A stretch of DNA of 57,152 bases from Nemertoderma westbladi. Lineage: Eukaryota > Xenacoelomorpha > Nemertodermatida > Nemertodermatidae. A program made the position numbers and the translations under genes. The stretch lies in assembly GCA_032718475.1 (NCBI GenBank), contig JAUCBJ010001552.1, positions 1 through 57,152 of the forward strand. Direction: 5' to 3'. This document shows positions 54,334 through 57,152 of this stretch, in pieces (positions within the stretch are counted from its first letter, which is position 1; each line of letters opens with the position of its first letter). The notes under the pieces are model-generated. The model was given only the letters and a program-made list of their open reading frames with translations. It was not told the DNA's origin and did no database searches.

Positions 54334-55248
54334 ATGTTACTGGTAAGGTTGTCAAGAAGCTTCCTCCCGCTCCCGGAATTGTGTACCTCAATTGTTATCT
54401 TAGTATTATTTACTTCTACTTCCTCAGCTCAATCTCTAAAATATTCGTGCCCAAGCGATAACGAGTGTTATGGACAATTATGTTGGTTTGGCGATTGCGT
54501 TGACTGCGAGTACGATTCTGATTGTACAGAATTGGGTAAACATTATTGTTATTTCAATGACTGTGTTGAATGTAAACTTAATATTTGTGAGAATGATTCT
54601 GGCGGCATTTCATTATTCTTCGGCGGCGTGGGAGTACTAGTTCTCATAGTACCAATATCGTTCTGTTGCGCCATAGGCCTTTTCCTATATTGCCGATCCC
54701 GTCATTCCTCCAGACGGCGGTTGAATCGGGTACCCGTCGGGATGGCGACTTCATCAGCTACCGTTACTTCCGGTTACGTTGGGCCCGCGTCGTATCCCGG
54801 AAGTCAACCCGGTCCGTTCCCAACCGGAAGTACATCAGCTCCATACCAACCTCAACACGCACCCTACCAACCTCAATCCTCACCATACCCCGCTCAACAC
54901 ACACCCTACCCTCCTCCACCCGCACCCTACCCCACTCAAGCCGCCCCCTACCCTACTCAACCCGCTCCCTACCCTACTCAACCCGCTCCCTATCCTACTC
55001 AAACCGCACCCTACCCAACCCAACCCACTCCATTCCCCACTGGAGAAAGTCAACCAGCACCCTACCAACCTGCACCTTACCCACCTCAAGCTCAACCCGC
55101 GCCCCATCCTATTCAACCAGCTGAATACGTCACCCAACCATCTCCATACCCTACTGGAAGTCAACCTGTTCCCCATATGTACCAGCCAGCACCAGGCTCC
55201 TCATTGGATACACCAAATTTCCCTCCACCCTCATATGATGTGCTGTAG
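54334..55248 (+). CDS. Type I membrane protein, cysteine-rich ectodomain and PPxY tail (paralogue 2)
   Basis: A 304-residue frame from the ATG at 54334; an in-frame ATG at 54250 would add 28 polar residues before the signal peptide, so the later start is preferred. The signal peptide ends at SSA/QS (residue 32). The ectodomain repeats the cysteine layout of paralogue 1, with CWFGDCVDCEYDSDC and CYFNDCVECKLNIC. A membrane span is followed by a basic CRSRHSSRRR. The block PVGMATSSATVTSGYVGP is nearly identical to paralogue 1. The tail is rich in PAPYPTQ and APYQPQ repeats but lacks the GSQPAPYP minisatellite, and it ends PPPSYDVL with a PPxY motif. Strict conservation of the juxtamembrane block suggests a binding site; the role as a WW-domain adaptor is inferred. 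Confidence 0.82.
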   Translation: MLLVRLSRSFLPLPELCTSIVILVLFTSTSSAQSLKYSCPSDNECYGQLCWFGDCVDCEYDSDCTELGKHYCYFNDCVECKLNICENDSGGISLFFGGVGVLVLIVPISFCCAIGLFLYCRSRHSSRRRLNRVPVGMATSSATVTSGYVGPASYPGSQPGPFPTGSTSAPYQPQHAPYQPQSSPYPAQHTPYPPPPAPYPTQAAPYPTQPAPYPTQPAPYPTQTAPYPTQPTPFPTGESQPAPYQPAPYPPQAQPAPHPIQPAEYVTQPSPYPTGSQPVPHMYQPAPGSSLDTPNFPPPSYDVL

Positions 55249-55454
55249 ATTTGTAGTAATTTCGATTCTTAAAATCAAGCCTAATTTATTTTTGACATAT
55301 AACAATTACAATTCATCAAGGGCCACTTCGCACTGTTACTGTAACTTAAAAGCTCTATTGTCATGGCTCTAACACACTACAGGTGCCATTTTTTATTTGG
55401 AAAACATAGCCTTAATCTCCTTGGCTGACTAGGACTACTTAATGACTTACTCAT

Positions 55455-56381
55455 GGGTGCGGGTCGATTCGCCCCTCGACCTTTTCGCCCCAAGTCGATT
55501 CGCCCCACATTTTAGGTGCATATGGACCTGGGGCGAATCGACTTGGACAGTTGACTGATTCGCCCCACCTTCCAAGTCCATTCGTCTCAGATGATATCAG
55601 GATATTATTGAATGGTTTACTAATATTCTTTTTAGGTACCATATTAGAATTAGAAAGTGCAGAAATACCAGATGATCAGAGGTTCACCATATGAATTTGT
55701 TTCACATGTAATTCATTATGTATGATTCTAGGTCCCGCGGGTTCGAACCCTTGCCGAGCCACAAGAGTTGCCTATGAGAGTTGTCACTGTTGTATGTGAG
55801 TCACGTGATTCAATATATTAAAGCTTAAAAGGAAAGTAGACAGAAACAACATTTGGATTTGCTTGATTTACCTTATCAATTTCTTTCACATTATAAAATC
55901 TTGAGAAAATATTACGCGTAATCTAGGTTCAAAAGTGTTTGTAACAAAATTTATACTGTAATTTATTGCAATAGATTGAAGATCTAAAAAATATTACGCG
56001 TACTGCAGTACTGTAGGCCTAATCGAGGGTAAATGTGTTTCTGTTTATAACAAGATTTATACTGTGGTGTAATTAATTACATTGAAGGTCTAAAAAATAT
56101 CACACACAATCGAGGGTAAATGTGTTTGTAACAAGATTTCAATATTGCACTTTCTAATATCTTTGTAGGCAGTAGGGGCCTACCTAAAAAGAATATAGTA
56201 AAACATTCAATAATATCATCTGGGGCGAATGGACTTGGAAGGTGGGGCGAATCAGTAAACTGTCCAAGTCGATTCGCCCCAGGCAGCCAGGTCCATACAG
56301 CCTGACAGCCATATGCCCCTAAAATGTGGGGCGAAATCGACTTGGGGCGAAAAGGTCGAGGGGCGAATCGACCCGCACCCC
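55455..56381. mobile_element. TIR element with 200-bp inverted ends and 8-bp target duplication
   Basis: The left end begins GGGTGCGGGTCGATTCGCCC. The right end is its inverted complement, and similarity continues for roughly 200 bp with several GGGGCGAATCGACTTGG blocks. TTACTCAT flanks it at 55447-55454 and 56382-56389. The interior has about three imperfect tandem copies of a 110-bp unit (55905-56140) containing 'tgtttgtaacaa' and 'taaaaaatat', and a B-box-like GTTCGAACC at 55741. No transposase. The 8-bp duplication fits hAT-like transposition. Confidence 0.85.
55725..55830 (+). repeat. Possible SINE head inside the TIR element
   Basis: GTTCGAACC at 55741-55749, preceded by CCCGCGG, is a strong B box. 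No convincing A box was found upstream, so it may be a truncated tRNA-derived sequence. Confidence 0.35.
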
Positions 56382-56389
56382 TTACTCAT

Positions 56390-57152
56390 TGGTGTGTTTT
56401 GTAGGTACTGACTCGTAACTAGGATATTTGTTTGTTTTTTAGGTTAGGGTTTGTAAGTCAGACACAAATCATAACTAAAGCAGTACCAGTAATTTAACCC
56501 CAACCCCAAGTCATGAGTAATCTAAGAAATTTTGTTCAATTTCGGACATACAAAATATATTGCGATTTAATTTGAAACAGATAGTTTGACCTCCCGACTT
56601 ATTTGTGGGCGAGAAATATTATTATGTACTTTTATTTTGTAGGCGACAACCCCATCTTATTCGATTATTGAGATTCTAATGACAGATAATATCTTTGCAA
56701 TATTGCCCATCTATCTATATTCATATATCATCTATATTATATATTTATTGTAAACCATCCTGTACCTAATAGGCTACGTATGATGTATGTACTATATGTA
56801 AATACCTATTGTGTATTACCTTTGTATATTTATTGATCTAGTAGAGTACGGTAGATGGATATATTATTGACGGGATTATTGTTAGATTATAGATTAGCTT
56901 GGTCAGAAAAATTGGTGCAGATCACACCATAATGACATATTTAATTATTTTATATTATTATTAGTTATTAATTATTATACTTTTTTCGTTTATTTTTTTC
57001 ACGTAGAGCGATCTGGCTGTCATTTTGATACTCACGATACTTTAAGAAAAATCACCCGTAAAACTTACAGGTAGTATATTATTTATTATGTATAATATAT
57101 TGAATATAAGTTCGTCCTAGTGAGTGGATCGCCCCTCATGTTGAGTTAAATA
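56390..57152. other. AT-rich window end without recognised genes
   Basis: No exon, repeat or element end was recognised in the last 760 bp. Confidence 0.5.

Noticed and set aside
54666-55372. Out-of-frame ORFs over paralogue 2
   Set aside because: They overlap the proline-rich repeat in other frames and have no conserved counterpart in paralogue 1.

Overview
The window is animal nuclear DNA: GT-AG introns, AT-rich spacers, dense LINE, SINE and hAT-type debris, and no bacterial-style gene packing. The conserved gene is closest to animal calcineurin A, and the mobile families (RTE-like LINEs, a Penelope-like element, hAT-like non-autonomous elements, tRNA-derived SINEs) fit an invertebrate metazoan. 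The sequence alone does not fix the phylum.

Positions 3856-30257 carry the 3' two-thirds of a calcineurin A (PPP3C) gene on the + strand. Seven exon positions run from the end of the phosphatase domain to the stop codon, with every junction phase matching. They encode the second half of the catalytic domain, the calcineurin-B-binding helix, the calmodulin-binding helix, the linker autoinhibitory segment and the C-terminal autoinhibitory domain. Upstream exons are not visible and probably lie before the window. Two features stand out. The sixth exon position holds two 98-nt exons with identical phases (18840-18937 and 19658-19755), so using both or neither breaks the frame. Intron 6198-12199 ends in a 51-bp tandem array that repeats the splice acceptor and the start of the next exon; each upstream copy would end translation before the regulatory region.

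The calcineurin introns are filled with other material. Intron 6198-12199 holds a Penelope-like remnant, a LINE fragment split by a hAT-like element, and a 2-kb pyrimidine-rich minisatellite. Intron 12269-17427 holds a cluster of a 15-mer motif and a 43-45 bp minisatellite. Intron 19756-30144 holds an antisense cytochrome P450 pseudogene cut by a nearly full-length RTE-like LINE with a perfect 11-bp target duplication, a large fold-back, and a second P450 fragment fused to a decayed LINE.

From 30.3 to 57.2 kb the window is mostly non-coding and repeat-derived. The exceptions are two paralogous genes (39562-40512 and 54334-55248) for small type I membrane proteins: a signal peptide, a ten-cysteine ectodomain, one membrane span, a near-identical juxtamembrane block, a proline-rich tail and a terminal PPxY motif. 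Between them lie a second, broken RTE-like LINE (43714-47579) and a gag-like relic followed by overlapping ORFs (about 48440-51355) that is split by a hAT-like element. A 927-bp element with long inverted repeats follows the second paralogue.
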